Counted from the first letter of the stretch, positions 26,416-36,334 are shown. The stretch: 64,000 nucleotides of DNA from Chitinophaga eiseniae (GCF_900167135.1 NZ_FUWZ01000002.1:1142651-1206650), one strand, 5' to 3'. Translations and numbers: made by a program. The notes: generated by a model not told the origin, from the sequence alone.

Positions 26416-29034
26416 ATGAAGTATCGAAAATTCCTAATCCATTTATTGTCCCCTATGATTGATCTATCCTATGACTTCATCATGACACTGCAGAAAGAAG
26501 TATTGCGCAGATACGGTGTTGAAGTCATGTCGTCGGCAGATTGCAAGAATCTGGCTCAGTCCATATTGGATAACACCACGAAACTGGTGAGTGAGACAAC
26601 GCTCAAAAGGGTATTCGGATTTGCTGTTACACAACACAGCTTTTCGCGCTACACGCTGAACACGCTCTCACAATATTGCCGTTTTAAGGACTGGGAAGAT
26701 TTCCAGCAACATCATTATCAATTGCTCAACAGCGCCAGTCGCAGCAACCAGCAACTGGACACCCGCAGATGGGATGAACTGAAAACCAAAGCGGACGCAG
26801 TATCACATTACACCATCCTGACGCTTAAAAACCGTTCGGGTATCGCGTTCCCGTTTACCGTTCCCCGCACTTTCTGTAACGCACACATTGAGCGGTTCCT
26901 CGAGAGCGACTACGCTGCTACTGCCCTGATCGCGCCATCAGGCTGGGGCAAGTCCGTGGCCCTGGTACACCTTGCCGAACATTTCTGGTTCTGCAGGGAC
27001 GCCCGGTTCAAACACGACGTATGCTGGTTCATCCATGCACACGCCGCCGGCAGCCTGTTACTCAAAGGCTTCTCCCTGGCCAACTGGCTGGACAACCAGA
27101 TGGACCTCGGCAAAGGGGAGAACTTCCGCGAATATTTCGCCAGTCATTTCAATAACAAGGGCGGTCGCCTGATTCTCATCATCGACGGCTTCGATGAGAT
27201 CGCTGTTTCCGGCGATAAGCTCAAACTATTATATACCAAGCTGGAAGACTTTGTGTATTCGAACGACCGCTATCCGTGGGTGAAAGTGATCCTTTCCGTC
27301 CGGAGCAGCACCTGGTCGGAGATATTCCAGCACTCCCACCAGTACCCGGCCTTCCGCCGTTACTGGTACCTGGGACCGGAGATGGACGAAGAAACCAACA
27401 TTAACCTGCCGGCACTGACCGAACAGGAAGTGAAGTCGGTGCTCTACAATCACCACTTCGATCCGTCCACCATCCGGATGTTCTCTGAGAGCTTCCTGCA
27501 GAAACTACGCAACCCGTATTACCTGCAGCTGTTCTGCCAGCTCAACGCCGGCCCGGACCAGAATTTTGTGGATGAACACCTCAGCCTGTTCGAAATCGTA
27601 TCACGGTTTGTACAGAACCGGGTTTTCAACTCCCAGAGCAACGCCTTTAAAATAAAGATCATCGAAAAGCTGCTGGCGCTGCTCGATTATGGCCGCAGCG
27701 GTATCTATATCGATAAAAGCAAGCTGCTCAATCAGAACGCAGACCTGTTCCCCGCCTACAAGGAACTACTGGCGGATAATATTCTGGCGGAAGAGAACCT
27801 GAGCCAGGAAATCATGTTCCATGTAAAGGTGCGCTTCGCGCATACCTTCCTGCTGGAATACTTTGTAGCCATGCACTACCTCCAGCAAAGCAGCCAGGAG
27901 ATCAACGAAAACCTGTTACGGAACATACTGGACCACCTGCCGCAATCCCCCTACCGCATCGGGGTATTCCGCTGGCTGCTCCGCTATGCGATCACCACCC
28001 GGCAAACGGAAGGCATCATCAAGATGTTCCATCTCCCGCTGGCGAACATCGAAAAATCACACCTGCTGGAATACCTCGTGCTCCACTACCAGCACGAAGG
28101 CAACAACCAGGTGGAATTGAAATCGATCTTTCCACCGGGCTTCTTCAAAAAGAACCCGCTCAGCCAGATCATTAATGATGAGTTTATGCATTTCCGTAAA
28201 CGGAAAGTGCTGAACGCCCTGCTGGGAATGGCCGAAGCGCGGGAGGACAAACTCAAAATCCGTAACCTGCTCTTCAGCATGGCATTACTGCAGCTGGACG
28301 CCGAGCAATGCGAGCTGGAGCTCAACAGCATCAAAAAACTGTACAACGCAGACGAATTCGACGGCGAACTGTGGGTGACGCCTTATGAAATACTCCTTTT
28401 TATTTATGAGTATCTCAAATTTGGCTTTGTCAATGAGGGTATCCGGGCCAAAATATACCAGTACCAACATTACTGGGGCCATACTTCCCGGCAGCAGATA
28501 TCCGTGGCGCAGGAAATCGTGTTCCGTAACATGGGCACCGCCTTCCTGCTGATGGAAGATTATGAGCATCTGCTCAACTTCACCCAGCGCCTGTTTCAGG
28601 CCTACCCTTCCCTGCCATACCGCAAAGCGGACTCTTTCCGCCTCATGCTGCTACTCTGGCAAGCTCAGGGCCACCTGGGAATGGGCAACGTTAAATCAGC
28701 CGAAAGGATCTGCCGGCATGCCGATCATGTCATCAAAAAATACTCCTCCGACTATTTCAGCGGCAAACACCTGGAGTCTTTCCAGAAACTGCTGCATGCT
28801 ACCGTATACTATAATGAACACGAATTCCACAAAGCGATCCGTGTAGCCGAAATAGCCATTGAACATGCACAGAAGCTGGACCTGAAAGTGCTGGCGCTGA
28901 TGAACTACGCCCTGTTGAAGAACATCTACCGCGACCTCAACATGGACAAACAGATCACCGATACACAACAACAAATAGAATTAATCCGTAACAGCACCTC
29001 CTTCAAACAGGCCATTCCAAATTTTGCGAAGTGA
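26416..29034 (+). CDS. STAND-type P-loop NTPase with DNA-binding-like N-terminus
   Basis: 872 residues from the first ATG; later in-frame ATGs at 26455 and 26482 are possible starts. Residues 20-100 form a helical region (TLKRVFGF ... RYTLNTLSQYCRFKDWEDF) of a type I associate with Bacteroidota-specific N-termini that look like a winged or helix-turn-helix fold; this is recollection, not a search result. A NACHT/STAND-like ATPase follows, with Walker A APSGWGKS (173-180), Walker B LILIIDGFDE (252-261) and a sensor-like SVRSS (294-298). The C-terminal 550 residues are all-helical and TPR-like. There is no membrane segment. Such architectures act as ligand-triggered switches in signalling or phage defence. 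No effector domain was recognised; the downstream transglutaminase-like gene is 33 bp away. Confidence 0.75.
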   Translation: MKYRKFLIHLLSPMIDLSYDFIMTLQKEVLRRYGVEVMSSADCKNLAQSILDNTTKLVSETTLKRVFGFAVTQHSFSRYTLNTLSQYCRFKDWEDFQQHHYQLLNSASRSNQQLDTRRWDELKTKADAVSHYTILTLKNRSGIAFPFTVPRTFCNAHIERFLESDYAATALIAPSGWGKSVALVHLAEHFWFCRDARFKHDVCWFIHAHAAGSLLLKGFSLANWLDNQMDLGKGENFREYFASHFNNKGGRLILIIDGFDEIAVSGDKLKLLYTKLEDFVYSNDRYPWVKVILSVRSSTWSEIFQHSHQYPAFRRYWYLGPEMDEETNINLPALTEQEVKSVLYNHHFDPSTIRMFSESFLQKLRNPYYLQLFCQLNAGPDQNFVDEHLSLFEIVSRFVQNRVFNSQSNAFKIKIIEKLLALLDYGRSGIYIDKSKLLNQNADLFPAYKELLADNILAEENLSQEIMFHVKVRFAHTFLLEYFVAMHYLQQSSQEINENLLRNILDHLPQSPYRIGVFRWLLRYAITTRQTEGIIKMFHLPLANIEKSHLLEYLVLHYQHEGNNQVELKSIFPPGFFKKNPLSQIINDEFMHFRKRKVLNALLGMAEAREDKLKIRNLLFSMALLQLDAEQCELELNSIKKLYNADEFDGELWVTPYEILLFIYEYLKFGFVNEGIRAKIYQYQHYWGHTSRQQISVAQEIVFRNMGTAFLLMEDYEHLLNFTQRLFQAYPSLPYRKADSFRLMLLLWQAQGHLGMGNVKSAERICRHADHVIKKYSSDYFSGKHLESFQKLLHATVYYNEHEFHKAIRVAEIAIEHAQKLDLKVLALMNYALLKNIYRDLNMDKQITDTQQQIELIRNSTSFKQAIPNFAK

Positions 29035-29067
29035 TTATGGCATAATTTTGCTTTATTGCATAGCATA

Positions 29068-29976
29068 ATGGCCATTGATGAAAGCAAATACACGACGTCT
29101 ACCCAATTGCTGCTCAACGTATTGAGCCTGCTGACGTTGGCACCACTCGCACCTTTTGTAAACCGGTTCCTCCCGCCCATCGTGGCGGGAGGGTTCCACA
29201 TAGACCTGGCTGTATCGTTTCTGATCAGCCTTCTGGTGGTATATACCCTGCGATGGGTTTTCCGGCCGCTGATTATTCCCGCTTTCCTGCTGGTGTGCAG
29301 TATCCTGCTGATCAACAAATACCGGGACGACTATACCTTCACGAATGTGCTGAACGATTATAAAGGGATGGTGCAGGGCAACTGGGGCACCAAAGACAGC
29401 AAACAGCTGGACATCCTCAGCTTGTATCCCCGTCGTGTGGAAAGCTATCGCGACAAAACTGTCCGGGGCATCCGGGAGAAAGTCAACTACCAGGACTCCG
29501 TGGTCCGCAACTTCTCTGTTAAACATTCGCTGGCGTATTACGACGAGTATTTTTATAAATTCGGGAAGATCACCCGTTTCCTGTCTCTCTTCCGGTATAT
29601 CAACGGTAATTTCAAATATGTGCTCGATTCCCGGCGTGACGAATATTTCGCCACGCCACAGGAAACCATCCTGAACGGCCTTGGTGGCGACTGTGACGAT
29701 CATTCCATATTGATGACCTCCTGCCTGCAGTCTATCGGGGCGCGCTGCCGTATTGTACTGATCAAAGGCCACGCTTACCCGGAGCTGTACTGCGGCGACA
29801 AGGAAGATTTCGAAATCATGAAACAGGCCATCATTACGCTTTTTCCCAAACCCGTCATCAAGGAGTTATATTACCACGAACTGAAAGGGGAGTACTGGAT
29901 CAATCTCGATTACACAGCCAGGCATCCCGGCGGTCCGTACATGAATGATAAAGTTTATGGGTTGATTGAGCTCTGA
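29068..29976 (+). CDS. Membrane-anchored transglutaminase-like protein
   Basis: 302 residues from the ATG at 29068; an upstream TTG frame start was rejected. Two to three hydrophobic segments occupy about residues 25-85. A transglutaminase/papain-like domain follows, with all three catalytic elements: Cys209 in LGGDCDDHS, His235 in KGHAYPEL and Asp281 in WINLDYTA. Such domains act as cysteine proteases, amidases or cross-linking enzymes, often on peptides or cell-wall material. A -7 box, TAATTTTG, at 29043-29050 suggests its own promoter inside the gap after the STAND gene. Sixteen bases after its stop begins the ClC channel gene, so it probably heads a four-gene operon (TGase-ClC-KefF-KefC). 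Confidence 0.8.
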   Translation: MAIDESKYTTSTQLLLNVLSLLTLAPLAPFVNRFLPPIVAGGFHIDLAVSFLISLLVVYTLRWVFRPLIIPAFLLVCSILLINKYRDDYTFTNVLNDYKGMVQGNWGTKDSKQLDILSLYPRRVESYRDKTVRGIREKVNYQDSVVRNFSVKHSLAYYDEYFYKFGKITRFLSLFRYINGNFKYVLDSRRDEYFATPQETILNGLGGDCDDHSILMTSCLQSIGARCRIVLIKGHAYPELYCGDKEDFEIMKQAIITLFPKPVIKELYYHELKGEYWINLDYTARHPGGPYMNDKVYGLIEL

Positions 29977-29992
29977 TTCCTAAATTTGCGCC

Positions 29993-31843
29993 ATGAGTAG
30001 ATTTAGCCGTATCCGGAAACATCATAGTTTCTTCAGGTTTAAACGAGAGTTTGAAGAATATAGCCTTCGAAAAGCCAAAAGCTATGAACTGGTTCTCCAT
30101 TGGCTTCATACCAAGCTGAACCGTAATCAGTTTTTGCTGTTATCCGGTATCCTGGTAGGATGTTCCGCCGGCCTGGCGGGAGTTGCCCTAAAAATGCTGG
30201 TGCATTATATTCACTATATCATCACCTACAAAGTACATTTCAGTACCCAGATCATATTTTATATTGTTTTCCCTTTTCTGGGGATTGTGCTGACCACCCT
30301 GATTGTTATTTTCTTTTTCAAAGGTCAATCCCGCAAAGGGATTCCGGCGATATTGCATGAGATTGCCCAGAACTCCAGTATCATACCGCAGGTGAAGATG
30401 TATTCCCAGATACTGCAAAGCGCCGTGACTGTTGGCCTTGGCGGATCTGCAGGGCTGGAAAGCCCTATTGCCGTTACCGGCGCCGCGTTGGGATCGAACT
30501 ACGCCCGCACTTATTCACTGGGATACAAGGAACGTACTTTGTTGCTGGCAGCCGGCGCCACGGCGGGTATCGCTTCCGCCTTCAATGCGCCCATTGCCGG
30601 AATGATGTTTGCCTTCGAGATCCTGCTGACCGGCGTGGTGTTCTCCGACTTTATGCCGTTGGTAGTGGCAGCCGTTTGCGGCAGCCTTCTTTCCAAAATC
30701 ATCCTTCAGGAGGAGGTCCTTTTTCATTTTGAATCCCGGATACCTTTTAACTATCACAATGTCCCTTTTTATATTGTCCTCGGCCTGCTGAGTGGGTTTT
30801 ACGCCCGTTACTTTGTGGTATTGTCGCATAAAGTGGAGCATTTCTTCCAGCATCTGCAGTGGAGCGCTCTTCGGAGGGCCATGTTGGGCGGGGTGCTGGT
30901 ATCGGCGCTCTGTGTAGCGTTGCCCCCTTTGTTCGGAGAAGGCTATACCGCTGTAAAAGCATTGGCGGGAGGCCATGGAGAAGTGATCCTGCAAAACAGC
31001 TTCTTTGGGTACTTTCCACCACAAAGCTGGATGCTGCTGGTATTTACCGGCTGCGTATGCCTGCTGAAAGCCTTTGCCACTTCCATCACCATCCAGAGTG
31101 GCGGTAATGGCGGGAATTTTGCGCCCTCCCTGTTTGCCGGCGGTTTCCTCGGGTTCTTTTTCGCTTTGTTATGTACACAGATCGGCCTGACCGATGTGCC
31201 GGCGACCAACCTTGTTATCGTAGGCATGGCCGGAGTAATGGCCGGGGTGATGTATGCTCCGCTGACAGCCATCTTCCTGATCGCGGAATCCAGTTCGGGG
31301 TATGACCTGTTCATTCCATTGATGATTGTATCTACCACCTCCTACCTGATGGCTAAATGGTTTTCGCCCATCTCCCCGGAGTTGACGGAACTGGCCAAGG
31401 AAGGCAAAGTATTTACCAAAGCCCATGACAATAACATCCTGCTGATGCTGAGAATGCAGGACCTTGTGGAACAGGATATCCAGCGGATAAACATCGACAG
31501 CGACCTCCGGGAGCTGATAGAGCTTGTAAAAGGCGGGCACCGCAATATAATCGCGGTAGTAAACCAACAGGACAAACTCGAAGGTATCATTACGCTCGAT
31601 GATATCCGTCCGATCATGTTCAACCCGGAGCTGTACGATATTGTTACTGTCAAGAAATTAATGAAAGCGCCGCCCGCAGTAGTATCTTTAAAAGACAGTA
31701 TTACATTGGTGCTTAAGAAATTTGACGAGGCGCATGTCTGGAACCTGCCGGTCGTGCAGGACAAAAAGCTGATAGGGTTTGTCTCCAAATCACGCATACT
31801 GAATAAGTACAGATTACTGTTACAAGAATATTCTGAAGGATAG
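29993..31843 (+). CDS. ClC-type chloride channel/antiporter with CBS pair
   Basis: 616 residues. The N-terminal 430 residues form the ClC membrane domain with the expected signatures: KGIPAILHE (first ion-binding loop), GSAGLESPIAVTG carrying the gating glutamate (GREGP equivalent), and GGNGGNFAPSLFAGG (GxFxP equivalent). Two CBS domains follow (about 460-600), which bind adenine nucleotides in related proteins and regulate gating. A polar N-terminal helix of about 40 residues precedes the first membrane segment. The -7 element TAAATTTG at 29981-29988 sits just ahead. The adjacent potassium-efflux genes (12 bp downstream) suggest coupled K+/Cl- or pH homeostasis. Confidence 0.93.
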   Translation: MSRFSRIRKHHSFFRFKREFEEYSLRKAKSYELVLHWLHTKLNRNQFLLLSGILVGCSAGLAGVALKMLVHYIHYIITYKVHFSTQIIFYIVFPFLGIVLTTLIVIFFFKGQSRKGIPAILHEIAQNSSIIPQVKMYSQILQSAVTVGLGGSAGLESPIAVTGAALGSNYARTYSLGYKERTLLLAAGATAGIASAFNAPIAGMMFAFEILLTGVVFSDFMPLVVAAVCGSLLSKIILQEEVLFHFESRIPFNYHNVPFYIVLGLLSGFYARYFVVLSHKVEHFFQHLQWSALRRAMLGGVLVSALCVALPPLFGEGYTAVKALAGGHGEVILQNSFFGYFPPQSWMLLVFTGCVCLLKAFATSITIQSGGNGGNFAPSLFAGGFLGFFFALLCTQIGLTDVPATNLVIVGMAGVMAGVMYAPLTAIFLIAESSSGYDLFIPLMIVSTTSYLMAKWFSPISPELTELAKEGKVFTKAHDNNILLMLRMQDLVEQDIQRINIDSDLRELIELVKGGHRNIIAVVNQQDKLEGIITLDDIRPIMFNPELYDIVTVKKLMKAPPAVVSLKDSITLVLKKFDEAHVWNLPVVQDKKLIGFVSKSRILNKYRLLLQEYSEG

Positions 31844-31855
31844 ATACATTCAAAT

Positions 31856-32461
31856 ATGGCGCGGGTACTCATCAATTTTGCACATCCGGCACTGGAGAAG
31901 TCCAGGGTGCACCAGCAGTTGCTGGCGGCTATCAAAGGCGTAAAGGGCATTACTTTCAACGATCTGTATGAGTGGTACCCTGACCTGGACATTGATGTAG
32001 CCCGGGAGCAGCAACTGCTGGAGCGACACGATATTATTCTGCTGCAACATCCATTTTACTGGTATAGCGCTCCCGCCATCATCAAACAGTGGATGGACCT
32101 GGTGCTGGAGCATGGTTGGGCTTATGGCCATACCGGGAAAGCGCTGCAGGGCAAATATCTCAGTAACATCATTTCTGCCGGGAGTGCGGAGAGCGGTTAC
32201 CATCCCGAAGGGAAACATCAGTACCCGGTACGGGAGTTCCTGCTGCCTTTTTCACAAACCGCCGCATTGTGTAACATGCAGTATCTCGCTCCCTATGTGA
32301 TTTACGGCGTACACCGTATGGACATAGAAGATGTCCGGGGCGCCGCACAGCACTACCGCAACCTGCTGGAGCAGCTGCGGGACGACAAAATAACGCCTGA
32401 GGCCCTGACCCGGCTGACTTATATGAACGAGGCATTACAACTTCCATCCCAAACCCGATAA
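31856..32461 (+). CDS. kefF: NAD(P)H-dependent oxidoreductase, KefF-like
   Basis: 201 residues of the flavodoxin-like quinone reductase family. The LINFAHPALEKSRV start, the HPFYWYSAPAIIKQWMDLVLEHGWAYG block and the GSAESGYHPEG loop are typical of KefF/MdaB-type proteins. KefF is the cytoplasmic ancillary subunit needed for full activity of the KefC potassium efflux system and also reduces quinones. Here the gene sits two bases before the kefC start, so translational coupling is likely, and this strongly supports the assignment. Confidence 0.9.
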   Translation: MARVLINFAHPALEKSRVHQQLLAAIKGVKGITFNDLYEWYPDLDIDVAREQQLLERHDIILLQHPFYWYSAPAIIKQWMDLVLEHGWAYGHTGKALQGKYLSNIISAGSAESGYHPEGKHQYPVREFLLPFSQTAALCNMQYLAPYVIYGVHRMDIEDVRGAAQHYRNLLEQLRDDKITPEALTRLTYMNEALQLPSQTR

Positions 32462-32463
32462 AT

Positions 32464-34353
32464 ATGAATCAACATTCGCTGCTATTTCAGTCAATGGTGT
32501 ATCTGGCTGCCGCCATTGTGTTTGTGCCGCTGGCCAAGAAAATGGGGCTGGGCGCTGTGCTGGGGTATCTGATCGCCGGTGTGATCATCGGTCCGTCTGT
32601 GATGGGCTTCATCGGTAAAGAGGGGGAAGACATTATGCATTTTGCCGAGTTTGGCGTGGTGATGATGTTGTTTCTTATCGGGATGGAGCTGGAGCCGACG
32701 TTGCTCTGGCGGCTGCGTACTTCCATTCTGGGGCTGGGAGGGCTCCAGGTGCTGGGCAGCGCCGCTGCTATCGCCGGACTGGCTTACTGGCTGGGGCAGC
32801 CATTTAATGCATCGCTGGCGCTGGGTATGATCCTGTCGTTGTCGTCTACCGCTATTGTGTTGCAAACGCTTAATGAAAAAGGGTGGATGCAAACGGCCGC
32901 AGGGCAGAGCGCTTTTTCCGTATTGTTGTTCCAGGACATCGCGGTGATCCCGATGCTGGCCATTTTCCCGTTGCTGGCCAACGGCGCCGCCAGCACGGCG
33001 GACCTGCATGAGCCATCCCTGCGCGACAATCTGCCTGCATGGGGGCAAACGCTGGTGGTATTGGGCGCCGTAGCCGCTATCGTTGTGGCCGGCCGCTACC
33101 TTGTTAACCCGCTGATGCGCATTATTGCCCGCACCCGCGTCAGGGAATTATTTACCGCCACGGCGCTGCTGATGGTGGTGGCTATCGCCGTGCTGATGAA
33201 TCTTGTGGGCTTAAGTTCCGCGCTGGGCGCCTTTCTGGGCGGTGTGGTGCTGGCCAACAGCGAATATCGTCATGAGCTGGAAAGCGATATAGAACCTTTT
33301 AAAGGATTATTGCTGGGATTGTTTTTCATCGCCGTGGGAGCGTCCATAGATTTTTCGCTCATCAAGGAAGAACCGTTGCTGATATTTGGTCTGGTACTGG
33401 GGTTGATGGTGATAAAAGGTGTTGTGCTGACGATATTGGGGAAGATATTCAAGCTGAGTACAGACCAGAACCTGCTCTTTGCCTTTGCGTTGGCTGACAT
33501 CGGCGAGTTTGCGTTTGTGTTGCTGGCTTTCAGCAATCAGGTAAGGCTGATCGATGGCAGGCTTTCCGCGATGCTTACGGCTATTGTGGCCATCAGCATG
33601 GCGCTGACGCCGCTGATCATGTTGTTGTACGAAAAAGTGATACAGCCACGGTTTACCCGCCAGATACCACACGGCGACGAGCGTTCTTCTGATGAAATCC
33701 ATGAAAAGAACCCGGTGATCATCGCCGGCTTCGGCCGTTTCGGCAGTATGACCGGGCGTTTCCTGCGGGCCAATGGTATCAAATGTACCATTCTCGATAT
33801 GGATTCAGACCGGGTAGATGCGTTGCATAACCTGGGTATCAAAGTATATTACGGCGACGCTTCCCGTTACGACCTGCTGGTCGCTGCCGGCGCTGCCGAC
33901 GCCAAACTGCTGATAGTTGCGACCGACCAATCCGAACAGACCCGTCAGATTGTGGAACTGGCGCAGAAATATTTCCCGCATCTGCAGTTATTGGTGAGGG
34001 CGCAACAGGTGGAAGATACTTTCGAGCTGATGGACCAGGGCGTACTGCATATTTACCGTGAAACGGTGGACACTTCGCTGCGGATGGGCGCTGATGCGCT
34101 CCGGATGCTGGGAGTGCGCGCCTATCATAGTGAAAGGGCCGCGCGCACATTCTTCCGCCAGGACGAAAGGACATTAAAAGGGTTATCGGCCATGCGCGAC
34201 GATAAGAAACAGTACCTCGTCAGTATGCGCGAGCGTATTGAAGAAATGGAAAAACTGATTGCCTCCGACCGCATCAAAACATGGCTGGACGAAGGACAGG
34301 GCTGGGATGCCAGTTCCATCCGCGATGAGGTGCGTGGAGAAGCAGAGAGCTGA
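32464..34353 (+). CDS. kefC: KefC-like K+/H+ antiporter with TrkA-N domain
   Basis: 629 residues. A CPA2-family membrane domain of about 12-13 segments (1-385) carries the conserved ANSEYRHELESDIEPFKGLLLGLFFIAVG block. It is followed by a Rossmann TrkA-N (KTN) domain (about 412-530; GFGRFGS nucleotide-binding loop) that in KefC binds NAD(H) and glutathione adducts. A charged helical tail ends the protein. The pairing with kefF and ClC suggests protection against electrophiles or pH and osmotic stress by K+ release. Whether glutathione is the ligand in this organism is not shown by the sequence. Confidence 0.93.
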   Translation: MNQHSLLFQSMVYLAAAIVFVPLAKKMGLGAVLGYLIAGVIIGPSVMGFIGKEGEDIMHFAEFGVVMMLFLIGMELEPTLLWRLRTSILGLGGLQVLGSAAAIAGLAYWLGQPFNASLALGMILSLSSTAIVLQTLNEKGWMQTAAGQSAFSVLLFQDIAVIPMLAIFPLLANGAASTADLHEPSLRDNLPAWGQTLVVLGAVAAIVVAGRYLVNPLMRIIARTRVRELFTATALLMVVAIAVLMNLVGLSSALGAFLGGVVLANSEYRHELESDIEPFKGLLLGLFFIAVGASIDFSLIKEEPLLIFGLVLGLMVIKGVVLTILGKIFKLSTDQNLLFAFALADIGEFAFVLLAFSNQVRLIDGRLSAMLTAIVAISMALTPLIMLLYEKVIQPRFTRQIPHGDERSSDEIHEKNPVIIAGFGRFGSMTGRFLRANGIKCTILDMDSDRVDALHNLGIKVYYGDASRYDLLVAAGAADAKLLIVATDQSEQTRQIVELAQKYFPHLQLLVRAQQVEDTFELMDQGVLHIYRETVDTSLRMGADALRMLGVRAYHSERAARTFFRQDERTLKGLSAMRDDKKQYLVSMRERIEEMEKLIASDRIKTWLDEGQGWDASSIRDEVRGEAES

Positions 34354-34605
34354 TTATTGAATATGGTGTATGATCAGTTCAGCCACGTGGTGCAGTAGTT
34401 CTACGTCTACCGGATGGCTGTGGTCGTGCATGGGTTTATCGGAGACAGCCCGCACATAACCTTCTTCATCGGGCTCGAAAGAGATCTCGTGTTCAGCAAT
34501 GACGACTTTGTATATGGTTTTGTACGTCTGGTGTACCGTGTTCACTTCCAGAATATGAGGGTGTCCCTTATATTCAAATTTCAGGGTAAATGTGTCTGTT
34601 GCCAT
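34354..34605 (-). CDS. Small hypothetical protein, 83 aa
   Basis: Not recognised. It is acidic and strand-rich at the N-terminus (TFTLKFEYKGHPHILEV) with a histidine-rich C-terminal helix (LLHHVAELIIHHIQ). Its stop codon abuts the kefC stop on the other strand, leaving no room for a terminator between convergent genes. It lies 21 bp after the two-TM protein gene on the same strand, so the two are probably co-transcribed. Confidence 0.65.
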   Translation of the reverse strand: MATDTFTLKFEYKGHPHILEVNTVHQTYKTIYKVVIAEHEISFEPDEEGYVRAVSDKPMHDHSHPVDVELLHHVAELIIHHIQ

Positions 34606-34626
34606 TGGTTACTGCCGTTGCAGGGC

Positions 34627-34869
34627 TCAGGCTTCTTTTTCACTGTGTTGCTGCTGATAATAACGCTTGATCCTGTTTTTTTCATCCCGGGAAAGCTGAT
34701 GAATGAACGACAGGGAAAAATAAGCCAGTCCGCTAATGATAAATATGTATCCTACGAATCCCAGTGTATGGAAAATCCGGAACCACATCCAGTCATTCGT
34801 GTAGGCGTACTGCGCTAAGATAGCTAAAATCACACCTGCCAGCATCAGAACAATTGCTATTTTTTTCAT
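34627..34869 (-). CDS. Small two-TM membrane protein, 80 aa
   Basis: Not recognised. Two hydrophobic segments (about 4-22 and 33-55) are followed by a charged tail (RDEKNRIKRYYQQQHSEKEA). The short positively charged N-terminus and internal loop fit an inner-membrane hairpin protein with both ends in the cytoplasm. It precedes the 83-residue gene at 34354-34605 in a likely bicistron. Confidence 0.65.
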   Translation of the reverse strand: MKKIAIVLMLAGVILAILAQYAYTNDWMWFRIFHTLGFVGYIFIISGLAYFSLSFIHQLSRDEKNRIKRYYQQQHSEKEA

Positions 34870-35027
34870 CGGGGGTAAATTTTGGGATAATGAATACTAC
34901 TCACGGGATCCGGCGGCAAACGAAATGCCATACCATATCTACGTTACAACAACTACATGCGGATGTTGCTCATGCAGATATTTTTCTACATAACGTATAG
35001 GGTATAACGAAGAAGTGGGGAATATAG

Positions 35028-36215
35028 TTACAGTTGCAGGCGGATATGTAATTTATTAAGCCCCTTTACCACAAACAACATCGCCACCGCGAAGCACATG
35101 CACCAGATGATGCCCGGCACGCCCTCCTGCAGAACAGCCGGCAGGCTGAGGCCCAGGGCCATCATTCCGAAATACACGATGTCCGGCAGGATGTAGGTGA
35201 GGAGTGGGTTGGAACCTGCGGGCTTAAAGAAGGAAGTCCATCTGTTGAAATGTTTTACATCTATCAAAAAATATAAAAGTGAAAAGACGGCCACACAAAT
35301 GGCCGCGCAGTACAGGCACCAGCTGGGCGTTGCCTGGATCTTGGATAATTTATACGCGGGCCGTAACCAGGCGCCTGCAATCAGCAGCACCGTACAGAAC
35401 CCTGCCACCCTGGATACCAGGCGGCTGCCAGTCAGTCCCAGGTCTTCATCAAAATAAAATAAAGTTAACAGCATCCCACACAACACGATGGCCGTATGGG
35501 CCGCATTGCCGCCCTGTGATGCCAGCAAGCTCCACTCACTGTTTTGTATAAACGGCTGCCGGCATAAAATATAATACCCGATACATACCGCTATCATGAA
35601 AAAGATAGCGTTGTGATTGCCTTTAAAGAGCTGGTAGATAATACAGGCGTACAGGTATGCCCAACCAATCAGTCCCAGGATACCCCACCATTGTGGTGTG
35701 AGATAATGCGCTCCGTCTTCACCGCCCCGGTAGATCACCGCCAGCACGATCAATATCACTGCGCCGATACCTTTCAGGCACCAGCTGATCCACGGCTGTT
35801 CGAATTTATATACATTCCATACCAGTATCACGCTACCGTAAAACAACAACGCCCATACCCCCATGCTCATACCGGTGGCAGCGGGATTGAGCTCATCGGT
35901 ATTCACCATAAACACCCCCAGCACCAGCAGGCCCAGCGTGCGCCAGAGAATATGTTTCTGCAGCTGCCAGAAACTGTCGCCTTTATTCAGGCGGCTATTG
36001 ATGGCAAAAGGAATAGACATACCCACGATAAACAGGAATGCCGGAAACACCACGTCCACAAATGTCATCCTGTCTTCATCCGCGTGCGCATGCTGCATCC
36101 ACGAGGGGATACCGTGCACGCCGGCAACACTGTTAACAAAAATCATCACAAGGATGGTAATTCCGCGAAAAGCATCGATAGATAAAATACGACCGGTTGA
36201 TAATTTATTGATCAT
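35028..36215 (-). CDS. HGSNAT-like membrane acyltransferase (DUF5009)
   Basis: 395 residues with about 10-11 membrane segments. The N-terminal signature LSIDAFRGITILVMIFVN followed by FVDVVFPAFLFIVGMSIPFA is that of the heparan-alpha-glucosaminide N-acetyltransferase / DUF5009 group. These multipass proteins transfer acyl groups to sugars across the membrane; in Bacteroidota they commonly occur near glycan-processing genes. The substrate is unknown. It is a single gene, divergent from the M13 peptidase. Confidence 0.88.
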   Translation of the reverse strand: MINKLSTGRILSIDAFRGITILVMIFVNSVAGVHGIPSWMQHAHADEDRMTFVDVVFPAFLFIVGMSIPFAINSRLNKGDSFWQLQKHILWRTLGLLVLGVFMVNTDELNPAATGMSMGVWALLFYGSVILVWNVYKFEQPWISWCLKGIGAVILIVLAVIYRGGEDGAHYLTPQWWGILGLIGWAYLYACIIYQLFKGNHNAIFFMIAVCIGYYILCRQPFIQNSEWSLLASQGGNAAHTAIVLCGMLLTLFYFDEDLGLTGSRLVSRVAGFCTVLLIAGAWLRPAYKLSKIQATPSWCLYCAAICVAVFSLLYFLIDVKHFNRWTSFFKPAGSNPLLTYILPDIVYFGMMALGLSLPAVLQEGVPGIIWCMCFAVAMLFVVKGLNKLHIRLQL

Positions 36216-36334
36216 AGGGGATTGTGGGTTGACGATCGTCCAAAATACAATATAAAACTGATAGTATTAAGGCTATTTTAAGCAGCCAGTGGCTAAAAAA
36301 ATTTATCTTTCCAGCCTTAAACCAATTAACACTT

